Source: Nostoc sphaeroides (GTDB taxonomy: Bacteria > Cyanobacteriota > Cyanobacteriia > Cyanobacteriales > Nostocaceae). Taken from it: a stretch of 64,000 bases of DNA. Below, piece after piece: positions 62,414 through 64,000 of this stretch (position 1 is its first letter; the number at the start of each line of letters is the position of its first letter). The notes beneath the pieces were generated by a model. That model was not told where the DNA came from. It did no database searches and saw only the letters and a program-made list of their open reading frames with translations. The translations under genes and the position numbers were made by a program. The stretch covers positions 2,351,501-2,415,500 of the forward strand of contig NZ_CP031941.1 of the NCBI RefSeq assembly GCF_003443655.1. The letters are read 5' to 3'.

Positions 62414-63151
62414 ATGTCTGTTAATTCCAAGTTATACGAAGGCAAAGCCAAAATTCTCTATACAACAGACGATCCGGAAGTCTTGTTGGCCGATTTTAAA
62501 GACGACGCCACCGCGTTTAACGCCCAAAAACGTGGCAGTATCCAAGAGAAGGGAAAAATTAATTGTAGCATTTCCAGCCAGCTTTTTAAACAGTTGGAGG
62601 CTTATGGTATAAAAACTCACTTTATCGACAGCCCTGCCCCGAATCAGATGCGGGTGAAGGCAGTAAAGATTTTACCCTTAGAAGTAGTTATCAGAAATAT
62701 TGCTGCTGGCAGTTTGTGTCAGCAAACAGGGTTACCAGTGGGTACAATTCTAAAACAGCCGTTGGTAGAGTTTTATTACAAAAACGATCAGTTAGGAGAT
62801 CCTTTATTGACACGCGATCGCCTGTACCTGCTAGAACTAGCGACTGCGGAACAAGTAGATGCAATTACACATCTAGCATTGCAAATCAATGAATTTCTCA
62901 AGAACTTTTGGCAACGATGCGGCATTACCCTAGTAGACTTCAAACTAGAGTTTGGTTTGGACTCACACCAGCAGTTGCTCTTGGCAGACGAAATTAGCCC
63001 CGACACCTGCCGTTTATGGGATACCGCAGAAGAAGACTCAAACCGCCGGGTAATGGACAAAGACCGCTTTCGCCGGGACTTAGGAAATGTAGAAGATGCC
63101 TACCAGGAGGTTTTACAAAGAGTGCTAAAAGCAGTAGAGAGTAATAATTAA
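62414..63151 (+). CDS. purC: SAICAR synthase
   Basis: A 245-aa enzyme that condenses aspartate with CAIR in purine synthesis, ATP-dependent. It begins KLYEGKAKILYTTDDPEVLL (the nucleotide-binding lysines), then FKDDATAFNAQKRG, EVVIRNIAAGSLCQQTGLP, LVDFKLEFGLD and LLADEISPDTCRLWD (metal-binding Asp). Length and motifs are typical. The ATG is preceded by a purine-poor leader; no riboswitch fold was seen. It ends 211 bp before the Omp85 gene on the same strand. Confidence 0.95.
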   Translation: MSVNSKLYEGKAKILYTTDDPEVLLADFKDDATAFNAQKRGSIQEKGKINCSISSQLFKQLEAYGIKTHFIDSPAPNQMRVKAVKILPLEVVIRNIAAGSLCQQTGLPVGTILKQPLVEFYYKNDQLGDPLLTRDRLYLLELATAEQVDAITHLALQINEFLKNFWQRCGITLVDFKLEFGLDSHQQLLLADEISPDTCRLWDTAEEDSNRRVMDKDRFRRDLGNVEDAYQEVLQRVLKAVESNN

Positions 63152-63221
63152 GTGGGTAAAAATCAATTAAACTCGTGTGGATTGTCCTTTGTCAGTTGTC
63201 CTTGGTTATTCACCAACGACC

Positions 63222-63292
63222 TTGTACAGACGCGATTAATCGCCATTGTACAGACGCGATTAATCGCCATTGTACAGACGCGATTAATCGCG
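63222..63292. repeat. 24-bp tandem repeat, three copies
   Basis: Two full and one terminal copy of a 24-bp unit TTGTACAGACGCGATTAATC plus GCCA, ending GCGTCTCTGAC. It is the same palindrome family that forms arrays in moeA and upstream of sigC. Confidence 0.85.
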
Positions 63293-63362
63293 TCTCTGAC
63301 CAATGACTAATGACTAATGACTATTTGTGTGTGTGTGGTCGTGAAGAGGAATTATAAGTAAA

Positions 63363-64000
63363 ATGCGTTTATCTCCCATGTTGCTGGCAGCAGTAGCAAT
63401 TGCAGCCCCTTTGGGCGGTTCATTGAGTGCAAATGCAGAAACCGCCAACAGTTCAAAACAGACAACAGAAGTTTTGACAATAGAAACAAATCAGCAGCCA
63501 GAAAAGGATACTGGTCAGGTTGATAGTAAAAATTTAGAATCTCGACCTAATGCCATAAGGGTTATAGAGGCGGAGAAATCTCGCATTGTCGCAGTTTACC
63601 CTGGCAATCCAGGAGCGATGCCTGCGGTGGTCACTGAGCGCAGCCGAAGTGCGGGCGTAGATGCAGCAACCCCAAAGGTAATCGTGCCAACCTCCACAAC
63701 GCCAAAAACTGCACAAACCCCTCCAATAGATCCTAACCCTACTCAACAGCCGTCTCCCACTTTAGACATTCCACCGCCAGAAATTCAACAACCAACGCCT
63801 TCCCCAACGCCTTCCCCAACTCCAGTCCCAGAAAATGTCAACCCACCGACAACGCAACCTTTATCACCCACAACTCCAGAACCATCTACCGCTCCCGATG
63901 TTCCATTCCCAAATGGTCAACAAAGAACACCTGCTCCAAGCCCAGGTGCGACTCCCAGTCCGCAGAATGTTAACCCGCCGACAACTCCAGAAAATACTCA
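63363..64000 (+). CDS. bamA: Outer-membrane assembly protein Omp85/BamA, N-terminal part
   Basis: The gene starts at ATG 63363 after GAGGAA and stays open to the window end (212 codons seen). A signal peptide (MRLSPMLLAAVAIAAPLGGS, cleavage after SANA) is followed by a long Pro/Thr/Ser-rich linker with repeated PTPSPTPSPTP and NVNPPTT units, before the POTRA domains expected beyond the window. The proline-rich lead-in matches Anabaena Omp85 as I recall it, and the adjacent purC fits. Residues AMPAVVTERSRSAGVDAA are encoded by a dispersed TGAGCGCAGCCGAAGTG repeat and look like an in-frame insert. Confidence 0.72.
   Translation, partial: MRLSPMLLAAVAIAAPLGGSLSANAETANSSKQTTEVLTIETNQQPEKDTGQVDSKNLESRPNAIRVIEAEKSRIVAVYPGNPGAMPAVVTERSRSAGVDAATPKVIVPTSTTPKTAQTPPIDPNPTQQPSPTLDIPPPEIQQPTPSPTPSPTPVPENVNPPTTQPLSPTTPEPSTAPDVPFPNGQQRTPAPSPGATPSPQNVNPPTTPENT

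Overview
The window looks like chromosomal DNA from a heterocystous, Nostoc-type filamentous cyanobacterium. The HIP1 octamer GCGATCGC occurs throughout. The coding content is cyanobacterial: sigma factor C next to FurA, two NdhD subunits, sqdB/sqdX for sulfolipid, Ycf46, an RNA-binding protein next to ribosomal protein S21, a GAF-GAF-PAS adenylate cyclase and the start of a proline-rich Omp85. Short tandem and palindromic repeats of the kind typical of Nostoc are abundant. No rRNA, tRNA or CRISPR array was seen.

Layout. 0-12 kb: lipA (3' part), gpsA, sigC, furA, a convergent peptidoglycan-binding protein, cobN and a GAF histidine kinase. 12.8-15.7 kb: an ATP-grasp protein, a proline-rich membrane protein and a Tat-type phosphoesterase. 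15.8-20.1 kb: a decaying disaccharide region with histidine kinase and beta-phosphoglucomutase remnants joined by a deletion, a GH65 phosphorylase whose end was replaced by a mobile element, a sucrose synthase that has lost its catalytic middle, and a CBS-domain remnant. 20.3-31 kb: small proteins, a cysteine-desulfurase-like enzyme, moeA, a Ser/Thr kinase, rpsU/rbp, a TPR protein and a CsbD protein. 31.8-34.5 kb: a response-regulator/histidine-kinase hybrid and a NarL-type regulator. 34.7-42.2 kb: two ndhD genes flanking an accessory pair (TcmP plus a Gp37/Gp68 three-cysteine protein), thrB and a coiled-coil gene. 42.5-50.5 kb: an SDR / ABM-membrane / beta-propeller cluster, Uma2, a DUF5678-retropepsin, a VapBC pair, remnants, and an RHH-Ycf46-DUF1257 operon. 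50.8-54.4 kb: a SnoaL-like protein and an FHA gene split by an IS4-type element. 55-64 kb: sqdB-DUF4291-sqdX, adenylate cyclase, purC and the start of bamA.

The strongest system-level signals are these. (1) A convergent, overlapping TcmP / Gp37-Gp68 pair lies between housekeeping genes. It combines a SAM-methyltransferase-like protein with a radical-SAM-like three-cysteine protein, and its function is unknown to me. (2) A family of 102-137 bp non-autonomous elements with CAATACGGTTCAGTTAAG-type ends has three interchangeable cores. Six of nine copies have a perfect 10-bp target duplication, one has 11 bp and one has 9/10. Two pairs are 100% identical, and one insertion can be compared with its intact empty site in the same window. 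(3) Palindromic and short tandem repeats have entered several essential-looking genes in frame (cobN four times, moeA, ndhD, the beta-propeller, probably bamA and cyaB). Together with the internally deleted sugar-metabolism genes, this suggests a genome under active repeat and element remodelling.
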